From an uncultured Eubacteriales bacterium (GTDB taxonomy: Bacteria; Bacillota; Clostridia; Oscillospirales; Acutalibacteraceae), in the NCBI GenBank assembly GCA_934457415.1, contig CAKSHM010000010.1:3578-67577 (forward strand): a stretch of DNA of 64,000 nucleotides, read 5' to 3'. Made by a program: the position numbers and the translations under genes. Every line of letters begins with the position of its first letter. The stretch's first letter is position 1. Positions 33,151-41,879 of the stretch are shown here, one piece after another. The notes beneath the pieces are model-generated. The model saw only the letters and a list, made by a program, of their open reading frames with translations, did no database searches and was not told the origin of the DNA.

Positions 33151-33397
33151 TTTCGGTATGACTTATTAAATCAAACGTAAAAAATTCAGCAGGACTTATG
33201 TCAAAATACAGCATTGTATCCATCATAGATTTAAATGTCGGATCAATCTTTCTTTTGAGAATTCGGCTGATATACCCCTCGTTATATCCGAGTGACAAGC
33301 TGAGTTCACGAGCGGTTATGTTATTATCTGCCATAAGTTTTTTAAGCCTTTCTCTGTAATCGTTTTCCCAATCCGCAGTATCAATATACTTTTTCAT
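33146..33397 (-). CDS. Small XRE-family HTH protein
   Basis: About 83 residues. The HTH is at about 15-70 with RLKKLMADNNITARELSLSL and NEGYISRILKRKIDPTF, ending ISPAEFFTFD. Start chosen at the ATG with GAGGT upstream; 15 further codons are open without a ribosome site. It lies between motif copies 4 and 5 like a single-gene cassette. Likely a regulator. Confidence 0.75.
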   Translation of the reverse strand: MKKYIDTADWENDYRERLKKLMADNNITARELSLSLGYNEGYISRILKRKIDPTFKSMMDTMLYFDISPAEFFTFDLISHTES

Positions 33398-33485
33398 TGA
33401 TTTCAACCTCTTTTCATAAAAAAATATGACATCTAAAGCCATAAAACTTTAAAGGTCATATTTTTATAACATAAGGTTATTATTT

Positions 33486-33505
33486 CGTTTCAAGAAAACA
33501 TTAAC
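33486..33505. repeat. 20-base motif copy 5
   Basis: CGTTTCAAGAAAACATTAAC; it abuts the stop codon of the ECF sigma gene (33505-33507). Confidence 0.78.
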
Positions 33506-35145
33506 TATTTTTCAACAACTAACAGAACGCCTTCAGGACCGATTCGTTTTTCCGGCTCTGTTAAAATGTTTTCTGCAATACATTTTTCAATCAAATCATT
33601 CAAAACATTTATTCCCGCTACCAATAGATTATATGATTTGTATTCATTTAGAAGGTGCTTTTGAATATGCGACACCATATAATCATGCAACTCTACAGCA
33701 ATTTGATTACAGATATCTTCAACAGAATCATAATATCCGCGAAGAAGATTCCGATATTTCTCCCACTCCTTAAACTCAATAGTGATTATCCGTGGTTCTA
33801 AAATATCTCCCACTTTTCGCAAGAATCCACATTCGATTGCTTTGGCCACAATTTCCTTTTGATTCTCAGTTAAATCACTTACAGGCAGTCCACCGACTGC
33901 TTTTAGTGTAATGCTCATTAGTTCATCGTTTGTTATGTCCTGGCCGGCATAAAAATGTCTGTCAATTCTTTTGCCATAGATATTGCGAATGAAGACATAA
34001 GAATAATTGCAAAAGTTTCTGGTCTCATTTCCATCACAACCATAAAACCTACCGCAGTAAGGTGTACCATCTTCAACTGCTACAGCAACAGTAGTAAAAT
34101 TTCGTTCAGGCTTTTTAATGTCATTAAAGAACTTTTCTTCGAGTATATCGTCAACATGCTCTTTAATGAACCATACAGATTCGTTTATCAAAGACCAAAG
34201 AATAAACCTCAAGTCTGTTTGTGAGCTTAAATACGGAAAATTTAAAAAACTTTCTTTAGTGTCATTCAAATGCTTTTTTAGCTTTTGGGAAAGTTCATCC
34301 AAATGTTTAGTATATATTTCTCCAACTTCATCAAACTCATTGTTGTCAACAATAATTACATTGGCTATATACTTTTCTCCTTCTTTTCGAAGAAGTCCGT
34401 AACTACCATTTTCGCCTTTAATTTGAATATCAAGTTCATCCTCAATATAAGGCATAGGCACGCATAGTTCCTCCGATAATTCTTTTGCACTTTTTGCTTT
34501 ATCTTTACACGCATATACAATATTTTGAGACAAAATACGCTCTGCTTTTGTTCGTGGATCATTACCGCGAGGATTACCTGTCCCTATAAATGCCAACGAA
34601 ACGGGTTTTAAAGATAAATTTCTATTACTCATAGTTTCAACCTCTTTTCTGACTGTATTACGTGCAGAAAACAAACGTTGTTTTACTGTTGTTCCATTGA
34701 TGCCGAGTTTTAAGGCAATATCCTTAACTTTCATTTCGTCAAGGTAATACAGCACCATAACTTCTCGGTATGCTTTGGATAGAAAAGAAATCTCCGCAAA
34801 GATTTTCTTTATCTGTTCCTGCTCGGCGGCTTCTTCAATAAAGCTATCAATTTCATTCTCTTTTGCTGCCAATAACAAATCGCCGTTTTCGATGCTAACA
34901 GTTTTACTGGCTTGATGTCTCTTATCAGAGTAATCGGCATACACTCTGCGTGCGATTGTCCAAACAAAAGCATAAAAGTTTTCTATACTTTCCTGATTAT
35001 ATACGGCAGATATTACAGCTAGAATTATGTCCAAACATAAATCCTCTGCTTCGTATGAAGTGTTGCATCTTCGGTATGAGAATTGATAGATTTTATCGAG
35101 GAACTCTTTGTCACCGATAAGTTTTAATATTTCATTTGTTTTCAT
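33505..35145 (-). CDS. ECF-type sigma-70 factor with long C-terminal extension
   Basis: About 546 residues. Sigma region 2 lies at about 15-75 (RRCNTSYEAEDLCLDIILAV, then YAFVWTIARRVYADY) and region 4 at about 110-165 (LSKAYREVMVLYYLDEMKVK, then LGINGTTVKQRLFSARNTV). About 370 further residues follow, which I do not recognise; they include a winged-helix-like stretch (about 205-260) and helical C-terminal parts. ECF factors are normally about 170-200 residues, so the extension may sense a signal in place of an anti-sigma factor (inference). The ATG at 35145 has AAAGGTG. Confidence 0.75.
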   Translation of the reverse strand: MKTNEILKLIGDKEFLDKIYQFSYRRCNTSYEAEDLCLDIILAVISAVYNQESIENFYAFVWTIARRVYADYSDKRHQASKTVSIENGDLLLAAKENEIDSFIEEAAEQEQIKKIFAEISFLSKAYREVMVLYYLDEMKVKDIALKLGINGTTVKQRLFSARNTVRKEVETMSNRNLSLKPVSLAFIGTGNPRGNDPRTKAERILSQNIVYACKDKAKSAKELSEELCVPMPYIEDELDIQIKGENGSYGLLRKEGEKYIANVIIVDNNEFDEVGEIYTKHLDELSQKLKKHLNDTKESFLNFPYLSSQTDLRFILWSLINESVWFIKEHVDDILEEKFFNDIKKPERNFTTVAVAVEDGTPYCGRFYGCDGNETRNFCNYSYVFIRNIYGKRIDRHFYAGQDITNDELMSITLKAVGGLPVSDLTENQKEIVAKAIECGFLRKVGDILEPRIITIEFKEWEKYRNLLRGYYDSVEDICNQIAVELHDYMVSHIQKHLLNEYKSYNLLVAGINVLNDLIEKCIAENILTEPEKRIGPEGVLLVVEK

Positions 35146-35224
35146 TTTGCACCTTTGCTTCAATCATGATTGTTACGCCTATATAGTCGGCAAAATAAGA
35201 GGTTGGTTAGGCAAAAGTTTAAAA

Positions 35225-36301
35225 TTATTTCATTTTTTCTTCAAGGTAATGAAGTATGCTTTTAAATTTAGCTTCATCATTATAAGGTTTTAATGTTTTC
35301 GAATTAGTGATGATATTATAATATCTCTCAAAATCGGATGCGGGAACATTTTTTGACATTGTATTACTATCAAATGTTAATTTCTCAAATAAAGGTGACG
35401 TATATTTATAGCCTCCATCTTTTAATTCATTTTCTATTTCTTCATATATCTGTACAACCGTTTCCATAGCATTAAACATTTTTTCTCTATTTTGGAGTTT
35501 TGCGTATGCCATACTTAAATCTTCATAAGCGTTTGCTTTAAAATAAAGAAGATAACCCTCTTCACCAAGCGCTTTTATAATATCTAATGCCTTATTACAA
35601 ATATCAATTGTAATTTCGGGATCTCCCCAAAGATAATGGTGTTTTGAAATTGTTAAAATATCACACAAAATAGATTCCGAATGGGCGAGTATACATTCCG
35701 ATTTATAACCTGCACGTTCTTTCGCTGGAACGGAAAGACTTAACAACTCTCTCTTGGAATAGGCCGTATCTGACAATAAATTTGCGATTTCTAAAACCTT
35801 TTCTCTCATTCCGCAAAAAGAATATGCAAACGCCAAATTAACAATGGTGCTATGTCGTATTTTATCAACATTGCAGTCCCTTAAAATTAAATTCGCCTTT
35901 TGTTCAATATCAGAAAGCCATTCATCGTTATCCTCATAAACCATCACTTTGTATTCGATTAAATCATTAAGCAACTTATGCTCGTTAGGGTATGTTTGTA
36001 ATGCTTCTTCAATTACAGCAATGCTTTTAGTGATTTCACCTGTATGTGTATAACTACGTGCTTCTTTTAGAATATTTTCTATTATTTCGCTCTTGTTATC
36101 AAGAGAAATATCCAAAAGATAATCCGAGGTTACACCAAAGAAATTAGACAAAGCAGGAATAAGAGATAAATCCGGCAGAGCCAATCCGTTTTCCCATTTA
36201 CTAACTGCTTGGTAAGAAATGTTAAGATAATCTGCCAACTTTTCTTGGGTTACATCTTGTGCTTTACGCAGTTCCTTTATTTTTTCGCCAATCTTTAACA
36301 T
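35225..36301 (-). CDS. XRE-family HTH regulator with TPR-like domain
   Basis: About 358 residues. HTH at 1-65 (KIKELRKAQDVTQEKLADYL and SYQAVSKWENGLALPDLSL), then helical repeats (about 75-345, for example ITKSIAVIEEALQTYPNEHK) as in Rgg/PlcR-type or AimR-like sensors. Start at the second ATG of the frame. A perfect palindrome GAAAGCGCTTTC (36326-36337) sits between its TATAAT (36340-36345, minus) and the gene, suggesting self-repression. It is similar in build to the gene at 30.8 kb. Confidence 0.78.
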   Translation of the reverse strand: MLKIGEKIKELRKAQDVTQEKLADYLNISYQAVSKWENGLALPDLSLIPALSNFFGVTSDYLLDISLDNKSEIIENILKEARSYTHTGEITKSIAVIEEALQTYPNEHKLLNDLIEYKVMVYEDNDEWLSDIEQKANLILRDCNVDKIRHSTIVNLAFAYSFCGMREKVLEIANLLSDTAYSKRELLSLSVPAKERAGYKSECILAHSESILCDILTISKHHYLWGDPEITIDICNKALDIIKALGEEGYLLYFKANAYEDLSMAYAKLQNREKMFNAMETVVQIYEEIENELKDGGYKYTSPLFEKLTFDSNTMSKNVPASDFERYYNIITNSKTLKPYNDEAKFKSILHYLEEKMK

Positions 36302-36325
36302 AGCATTCACTCCAAATATTTAATC

Positions 36326-36345
36326 GAAAGCGCTTTCTGATTATA
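36326..36345 (-). promoter_or_regulatory. -10 element and palindromic operator
   Basis: TATAAT on the minus strand (36345 to 36340), followed by GAAAGCGCTTTC at the start point. Likely autoregulation of the XRE-TPR gene. Confidence 0.55.
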
Positions 36346-36427
36346 GTATAAATCACAGCAGTTCAAATGTGTATAACATAACCGTTTACCTGTACGCAAC
36401 CACAGGTTGAGTTAATAAGTTTTATAA

Positions 36428-36453
36428 ATGCCGTTCAGCATAGTAAACGGCAT
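36428..36453 (-). terminator. Terminator of the enzyme-gene array
   Basis: ATGCCGTT and its complement around a ten-base loop, 14 bases after the last gene of the minus-strand array; only a weak T run follows. Confidence 0.5.
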
Positions 36454-36466
36454 ATTATGATTTATT

Positions 36467-37210
36467 TTACTTGTTCTTTACACAAGTATATCTTTTAGCA
36501 TCAAATTTAACCTTTGTGTCAGCAACAGTAAACCCATACTTTTTATAAAATCCAATAGCATCGTCATCGGTTTCAGCGGTAATATTGTTAACATTAAAAC
36601 TATTAAAGATAAAATCAATAAGTTTACTACCAATACCTTGACCTTGATAATCAGGTTTTACAGCAATATCAAGTATGGTTGCTGAGTTGTTTGCTATCTT
36701 AAAAATAACAATCCCTTTGTGTTCACCATTATCTTTATATGCATAGATATTGGTGTTTTCATCTTCTTGATATTTCTTCGCTCTATTCAATAATCGTTCT
36801 TCTGTGGGATTGAATACGCTCGGTGCAAGTAATTTCAATATATCAGGTCCAGTTATTATTTCTTTAATGTCACAGATTGAGAATACATTGCAAAGTTCTA
36901 TACCTAAAGCACCATATTTTTTAATTTGCTCCTTGCTGTAATACTGTTCCATATCAGTGTAATGGGCAGTATCAAGTTCGGCAACTGTATAGCCGCACTT
37001 TTCAAGCGGTAACGCTTTATACAGTTCTTCAAAATCAGAGAATTTATGTAACCTTACAACCTGTGCTCTTATAATATCTTTGGCTGAGATGTTGTTAAAA
37101 ATAATGGTATCCCCAACATTTATTTGTTGCCGCTTCTCATCATTAAGCCTAAGTTCAATTGTTTTACTATCATCTGCAATCTTTTTAAAAGCAGATGGAA
37201 CAAGATTCAT
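36467..37210 (-). CDS. ASCH-domain protein fused to GNAT acetyltransferase
   Basis: 247 residues in two parts. Residues about 1-105 resemble an ASCH/PUA-like RNA-binding domain (KTIELRLNDEKRQQINVGDT, then RAQVVRLHKFSDFEELYKAL). Residues about 130-245 are GNAT with the acetyl-CoA loop PDYQGQGIGSKLIDF and FYKKYGF. The fusion may be natural, since there is no stop or frameshift between the parts. It overlaps the YdcF-like gene by four bases and is last in the array. Confidence 0.75.
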   Translation of the reverse strand: MNLVPSAFKKIADDSKTIELRLNDEKRQQINVGDTIIFNNISAKDIIRAQVVRLHKFSDFEELYKALPLEKCGYTVAELDTAHYTDMEQYYSKEQIKKYGALGIELCNVFSICDIKEIITGPDILKLLAPSVFNPTEERLLNRAKKYQEDENTNIYAYKDNGEHKGIVIFKIANNSATILDIAVKPDYQGQGIGSKLIDFIFNSFNVNNITAETDDDAIGFYKKYGFTVADTKVKFDAKRYTCVKNK

Positions 37211-37818
37211 ATAGTGAATAATAACAAATACTCCTTAATATCCCCAACAAACTGATTACCGCAACGTGCAAGCTCACCAAGCACACGGTTAATGCCTTGC
37301 TCGGATTTATACCAATTATCTTTGGTTATTCCCATACATACCACAGGACAAACAAAAAATGTTGTATCGGGGAACGCCATTTGATAAAGCATAAGACAAC
37401 GGCGAGCGTGAAAAGCCTTGCAAACTATAATTCCAGTCTTTATCTCTACACCTTTTTCATCAACGGCCATTCGAGAGAAGAAAGCGTTATCACGAGTATG
37501 ACCGGACTTATCTTCTCCAACGATCACATCAGCAGGTACGCCATTTTTAACAAATACATCAGTAAAAAACTCACAGTCAGATTGATAGTCACCATTGTAT
37601 ATATCTGCCTCTGAGCGAATACCGGGCCACTTGTTTCGTTTAACGCTAACTCCACCTGATGGAACAAGCCACTTCGCATATCCTTTAAGATAAAGTTCGG
37701 CAGCGTATTCTGGTTGTTCAGGATGGGAGCCGCCAGGCAGAAAAATAGCATCTACCTTTTGCGGTTTATCTTCAACGAATATGAAGTTTGTTATATCAGC
37801 GATAATTTTATCATTCAT
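37207..37818 (-). CDS. YdcF/ElyC-SanA (DUF218) family protein
   Basis: About 203 residues, cytosolic (no membrane helix). DUF218 fold with DAIFLPGGSHPEQPEYAAEL, KWLVPSGGVSV, DKSGHTRDNAFFS and KAFHARRCLMLYQMAFPDT. E. coli YdcF binds S-adenosylmethionine; the function here is unknown. The ATG at 37818 lies inside the last codons of the gene before it, so translation is coupled. Confidence 0.75.
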   Translation of the reverse strand: MNDKIIADITNFIFVEDKPQKVDAIFLPGGSHPEQPEYAAELYLKGYAKWLVPSGGVSVKRNKWPGIRSEADIYNGDYQSDCEFFTDVFVKNGVPADVIVGEDKSGHTRDNAFFSRMAVDEKGVEIKTGIIVCKAFHARRCLMLYQMAFPDTTFFVCPVVCMGITKDNWYKSEQGINRVLGELARCGNQFVGDIKEYLLLFTI

Positions 37819-38605
37819 ATTGAGGATACCTTTTCTTGAATTCCATATTGGCTTTTTCTGTAAAAATCTTGGGTGTGGAAATTCTATTATCAAGACCGAC
37901 GTTTTCCCAAGTGGCAGTCCAAATCATATATGGTTTTAATGGAAGTTTGTCTTTGACTTTCAAGTGTGCTCCGTCACGTACGGCTAAACCATCTTCAATT
38001 ATTTTCTTCATATCAAAATAAAGTCTTGCGCCGGTTAAATATTCGGCGTCGCCATCCATATTGATTTTCCCTTGCTGTTTTGAGTTAACAACAAGCTCTC
38101 CAGCAATATTTTTGCCAAACATAATATAGTCACTAAAATCTTTTGGATCGCCAAGAGCGCTGCCAATTGGCTTTTCTTCGGATATTGTTTTTTCGGACTT
38201 TAAAATATTCCAGCTTTTTAGGCAACCATCTTTTTGTATTAAATCCCAATTTTCCAAAGACGTACTATGTACGGTATACACTTGTTCACCATCTCTTAAA
38301 ATTGGTTCATCGAAACTATGACCCGCATATTTTTCTTTAGCATATTCGAGGTCAACTTCACTGATAACAAGTATCATATTTTTGTTCTGTTTAGTGTTGA
38401 ATTCAATAAAATCGCAGACAGACATCTCCCAACTGTCTGCAAAACGGCTGAATTTTATACTATATGTACAACCGTTTAAGCTACCAACCATCAGTTTATA
38501 TTCTTTACTATCGGTAAGCTGCCAAATTATCCAAGAGTCATCATACGGTTGGTTAGTAATCGGGTTTATGCTATTTTCAATAAAGTTATCAAGTCTGTAA
38601 ATCAT
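37811..38605 (-). CDS. Unknown protein of the enzyme array
   Basis: 264 residues that I do not recognise. The first half is beta-rich (EYKLMVGSLNGCTYSIKF). The second half contains YTVHSTSLENWDLIQKDGCL, which recalls the start of ADP-ribosyltransferase or RNA 2'-phosphotransferase folds (H-T/S-x-x-x-W..I...G..) but is too weak to call. It overlaps the downstream YdcF-like gene by eight bases and a GNAT fragment upstream. Confidence 0.55.
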   Translation of the reverse strand: MIYRLDNFIENSINPITNQPYDDSWIIWQLTDSKEYKLMVGSLNGCTYSIKFSRFADSWEMSVCDFIEFNTKQNKNMILVISEVDLEYAKEKYAGHSFDEPILRDGEQVYTVHSTSLENWDLIQKDGCLKSWNILKSEKTISEEKPIGSALGDPKDFSDYIMFGKNIAGELVVNSKQQGKINMDGDAEYLTGARLYFDMKKIIEDGLAVRDGAHLKVKDKLPLKPYMIWTATWENVGLDNRISTPKIFTEKANMEFKKRYPQYE

Positions 38606-38747
38606 TGTCTAACACCTTTTCGTATATCTCTAGATTTTTTTCAGGAGATTTTTCGCCTGTGTTCTTATATCCCATAGCTTCCCAAAACGGTTTGCTGGTA
38701 ACGGGGTCTGAGATAAAATACAACCCTTCAGCACTTTTCACTATCAA
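38589..38747 (-). pseudogene. C-terminal fragment of a GNAT acetyltransferase
   Basis: A short frame from a TTG or GTG (38747/38741) reading EGLYFISDPVTSKPFWEAMG then YKNTGEKSPEKNLEIYEKVL, typical of the last strand and helix of GNAT enzymes. It has no room for the acetyl-CoA site. It overlaps the Nudix stop and the next gene's start, so the array has lost most of this member. Confidence 0.55.
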
Positions 38748-39229
38748 TATTCCTTATAAATAAAATGCTGTACGCCGCTGTCAAGCTTCGGCATAAGTTC
38801 CGTAGCTTTTTCGGGGTATATTTTTATATTGCTAAGCTGTACCAACGGTATCCAATGAAACTCAATTTGAAAATCGTCTCCGCTCATTTCCTCTGTCCCA
38901 GTAAATACATTACATGAAAAATCGTCAATATTTTTAATTTCAACCGAATAATAAAGGCATATTTGGTGACAGGGCTTATCTTTTAACGGGAAGAATATTT
39001 CTCCGACCCATTTAAGTTCACCAACCGTAATATCTGCTCCAATTTCTTCCATAAATTCTCTTTTTAGAGTCTCTGTATTTGTCTCTCCAAAAGAAACATG
39101 ACCGCCCGGAAAAGCGTAACCCTCATCACCCTTAGCTTTGTGTAGAAGCACTTTTTCGTTATGTATGCAAATCCCCGCAACACGGTAGCTGAAAAGATAA
39201 TCTTCTGTTTTAAAAAGTATGTCTTTCAT
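38744..39229 (-). CDS. Nudix hydrolase
   Basis: 161 residues. Nudix box GHVSFGETNTETLKREFMEE then IG, with the acids in REFMEEIG. Upstream FKTEDYLFSYRVAGICIHNEKVLL is typical of Firmicutes Nudix enzymes acting on nucleoside diphosphate derivatives. The substrate is unknown. It is part of the same-strand enzyme array. Confidence 0.87.
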   Translation of the reverse strand: MKDILFKTEDYLFSYRVAGICIHNEKVLLHKAKGDEGYAFPGGHVSFGETNTETLKREFMEEIGADITVGELKWVGEIFFPLKDKPCHQICLYYSVEIKNIDDFSCNVFTGTEEMSGDDFQIEFHWIPLVQLSNIKIYPEKATELMPKLDSGVQHFIYKEY

Positions 39230-39260
39230 TTTAATACCTCTACAAATATTATTCCAAAAA

Positions 39261-39794
39261 TTATAGAGTCCTATTTTTAATTTGATAGCACTTTACATCA
39301 CATAGTTCATCTGAACCGAATTTTGCCTTTGCTTTTGAAAAATGTGTGAATTTCATATCACATTTCTCCATAACCCTGCCGGAAGCTATATTTTCCACAT
39401 GATGATCTGCGATAACCGTTTCAACACCATCATTAAAAAGTTCGGTTATTACTGCTTTCAAGGATTCCGTTAGATAGCCGTTATTCCAATAATCATATGC
39501 TAAAACATAGCCAACTTCAGCAGTCTTTTTATCTTCTGATAAATCAATAACATCAATTACACCAATTAGGTTGTTGCCATCTCTAAGAGTAATACCCCAA
39601 CGGTAATCGAACCCTTTCTCTGTTTGGCTTTTATACATTTTTAGCAGTTGTTTCGTTTCTTCAATACTTTTATGCGGATGCCAACGGCAATAGCGAGCAA
39701 CACGCTCATCCCAAGTCCAATTTTTAAACATTTCTGCTGCATCCGTTTCGTTAAGCGGTCTAAGTAACAGCCGTTGAGTTTTAATAATACTCAT
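39261..39794 (-). CDS. RimJ/RimL-type GNAT acetyltransferase
   Basis: 177 residues. It starts MSIIKTQRLLLRPLNETDAA, with AEVGYVLAYDYWNNGYLTES (acetyl-CoA region) and ENIASGRVMEKCDMKF. N-acetylates an amine, either a protein N terminus or a small molecule. Two bases separate it from the P-loop gene upstream. Confidence 0.87.
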   Translation of the reverse strand: MSIIKTQRLLLRPLNETDAAEMFKNWTWDERVARYCRWHPHKSIEETKQLLKMYKSQTEKGFDYRWGITLRDGNNLIGVIDVIDLSEDKKTAEVGYVLAYDYWNNGYLTESLKAVITELFNDGVETVIADHHVENIASGRVMEKCDMKFTHFSKAKAKFGSDELCDVKCYQIKNRTL

Positions 39795-39796
39795 AA

Positions 39797-40300
39797 TTAG
39801 TTCTCCATATCAATTACTCTTTTGACTTCTTTTCGGTTTTTAATCCACATAGTTTTCTGTGTATAATGGCTAAGTGTCTTTCTGATTTCAACCATATTTT
39901 TATTTTTGAAAGTATCAGTCCATTTGAGTAGGTTATAAACCGATTTCAAGGTTTCTCTTTTACCTTTTTCAAGACCGAGTTTTCTTTTTATCGTGCGCTT
40001 AATTATTCTATATTTATAAACTCGTTTAGGTATATCAAGCACATAGATTTTATCTGCATCCTCAAAACACTTTCCAACCCAAGCATAATATACACCCTCG
40101 ATTATCCAACTCTCATTTTTCAGAATATCATTTAGCAGTGAGGTTCGTTTCTCTATAGGCATTTTAACACCATAACCGTCTGCATTATTATTCCACTGGA
40201 TATCATCTAAATCAAAGTGAGGGACATTATACTTTTCACTTAGCGCCTTCGCTAAATATGTTTTGCCCGAACCACTGCACCCGATTATATGTATTTTCAT
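39797..40300 (-). CDS. P-loop kinase-like protein (topology-modulation/FlaR type)
   Basis: 167 residues. Walker A GCSGSGKTYLA at 7-17, then VPHFDLDDIQWNNN and ESWIIEGVYYAWVGKCFEDADKIYVLDIP, the layout of the adenylate-kinase-like FlaR group. A substrate is not known for the group. It lies three bases after the transglutaminase-like gene. Confidence 0.8.
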   Translation of the reverse strand: MKIHIIGCSGSGKTYLAKALSEKYNVPHFDLDDIQWNNNADGYGVKMPIEKRTSLLNDILKNESWIIEGVYYAWVGKCFEDADKIYVLDIPKRVYKYRIIKRTIKRKLGLEKGKRETLKSVYNLLKWTDTFKNKNMVEIRKTLSHYTQKTMWIKNRKEVKRVIDMEN

Positions 40301-40303
40301 AAC

Positions 40304-41413
40304 TTACATCTTCCAAAATTCAATATCATTATAAACAAATTCTGCTTTTTTGTTTTCAGAGAACTTATCTATGGGATAGCCCATTGGAATCAACTCAATA
40401 TACCGTGAAGTTTCCGTACGACCGTCAACACCGTCTTTATTAAGGGTACAACGTGCAAAACGAAATGTGTTTTTAGTCATATAATTTCTATGATACTCTT
40501 TGGCAAATCCATTACCATTATAGTCAGACGTGGGATTTTCAAAAATCGGCTCATCTGCGAGTAATAATTCTCTTAAACGAGGAAGAGAAACATATTCTCC
40601 GTCTTTGTCTTTCAAATACAATCTCCATGTCGGATCTAACATAATTCGTTTCCCTGATGGCAACAGACAATCCACTACCACGTGGCAATCATCGAACGGG
40701 TCTTCATACGGCAAACAAGTAATATGCTGTGCTTTTATTCCATTTAAACGAAGTAAAGAGGCTAAAAGTATTGCAAGACCACGACAGTTTGTTTTGTTAT
40801 CGTTTCTTTCGCAAAACTCAATAATGTCGGTGATTTTTCTACCGGAACTCATTCCACCTGTACCGTTATGTCCAAAGTGGTCACACACAAAATCCAGAAG
40901 TTTGAAAACGATCTTGTCTGTTCGAGTATCTAAACCATCTATGTAGTCGTTATAATTGTACTTTTGCAGTATTTTAGGTGCATCTCCACCCAATACAAAT
41001 TCGTTACTGCAGCCGTACTCTTTGTTTCGGTCATATTCCGGATATTCTTTAAGAATTTCTATTCTTGTTTTATCAGAATTTGGGACAAACACTTCCGGTG
41101 CAACAAATTTATATGGTGCATCTTCAGGGACATCGTCAATTTTCTCATACTTTACAGGAGTTTCTTTACCATGCTGTGTGTAAAATCCTTCAAGCTTGCC
41201 ATCGGCATACTTGACGTGATAAACCATACGATAATATTCATCATTTATTTCATAGCAAAATAAACCGTCTTTTTCATAAACACAGTTAGGCTCAAAGTTA
41301 TAATAGCCACTGGAAGTAAAAGATATTTTCATACGAAGTGGGTTTTCATCAAAAATATTGATGGTTTCGCCCATATCTTTTTTATACCATTTTCCAACTA
41401 ATCGTTTATCCAT
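40304..41413 (-). CDS. Transglutaminase-like (papain-fold) protein
   Basis: About 369 residues. The N-terminal part (about 1-90) is lipocalin-like or beta-rich (LVGKWYKKDMGETINIFDEN). The transglutaminase core has Cys in NCRGLAILLASLLRLNGIKA, His in DDCHVVVDC and Asp in MLDPTWRLY, a complete catalytic triad. Probably a cytosolic protease or amidase. The ATG at 41413 follows AAAGGT. Confidence 0.78.
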   Translation of the reverse strand: MDKRLVGKWYKKDMGETINIFDENPLRMKISFTSSGYYNFEPNCVYEKDGLFCYEINDEYYRMVYHVKYADGKLEGFYTQHGKETPVKYEKIDDVPEDAPYKFVAPEVFVPNSDKTRIEILKEYPEYDRNKEYGCSNEFVLGGDAPKILQKYNYNDYIDGLDTRTDKIVFKLLDFVCDHFGHNGTGGMSSGRKITDIIEFCERNDNKTNCRGLAILLASLLRLNGIKAQHITCLPYEDPFDDCHVVVDCLLPSGKRIMLDPTWRLYLKDKDGEYVSLPRLRELLLADEPIFENPTSDYNGNGFAKEYHRNYMTKNTFRFARCTLNKDGVDGRTETSRYIELIPMGYPIDKFSENKKAEFVYNDIEFWKM

Positions 41414-41495
41414 TATATTAATACCTTTCATCTGCTACTCAAAAGTTGCAACTTACAATTGATTTCATACATAGCAACCTTATTAGAATCCCATT

Positions 41496-41879
41496 TTAAT
41501 AGTTTTCACGCCTCATTATATATGTAAGCCATTTATATTCAGTATGTTCATTTGATAGCGTAAGCTCTGAATCACACTCAAAGGCAAACGAATATTCGGG
41601 AATAACAACGGTATTTTTATCCCAATGTTGCCGTCTGCTTTCATCAATAACTTCTGCAGGAACATATGCAATACAAGTGAGTTGCTTAATATTTATAGGA
41701 TCAACACCAACCTCTTCTATTGTTTCTCTTTTGGCTGCTTGGGTAGGTGTTTCTCCATTTTCTCCGCATCCGGCAATAAACTGCCAATAGCTACTATCTG
41801 CTCTGCGAAGGATACAGAACAATGGCTTACCGTCAACGACACGATATGGAATTGATAATATTTGATAAGGTTCACGCAT
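41496..41879 (-). CDS. Nudix hydrolase
   Basis: 127 residues. Nudix box GENGETPTQAAKRETIEEVG is complete. It begins REPYQILSIPYRVVDGKPLF, like dATP/dihydroneopterin-triphosphate pyrophosphatases (NudB type). The start overlaps the HAD stop by one base (TAATG), indicating coupling. Confidence 0.85.
   Translation of the reverse strand: MREPYQILSIPYRVVDGKPLFCILRRADSSYWQFIAGCGENGETPTQAAKRETIEEVGVDPINIKQLTCIAYVPAEVIDESRRQHWDKNTVVIPEYSFAFECDSELTLSNEHTEYKWLTYIMRRENY

Noticed and set aside
36467..37210. Frameshifted fusion of two genes
   Set aside because: The frame is continuous from the ASCH-like part to the GNAT part, with no repeated or missing linker, so a natural fusion is more likely.
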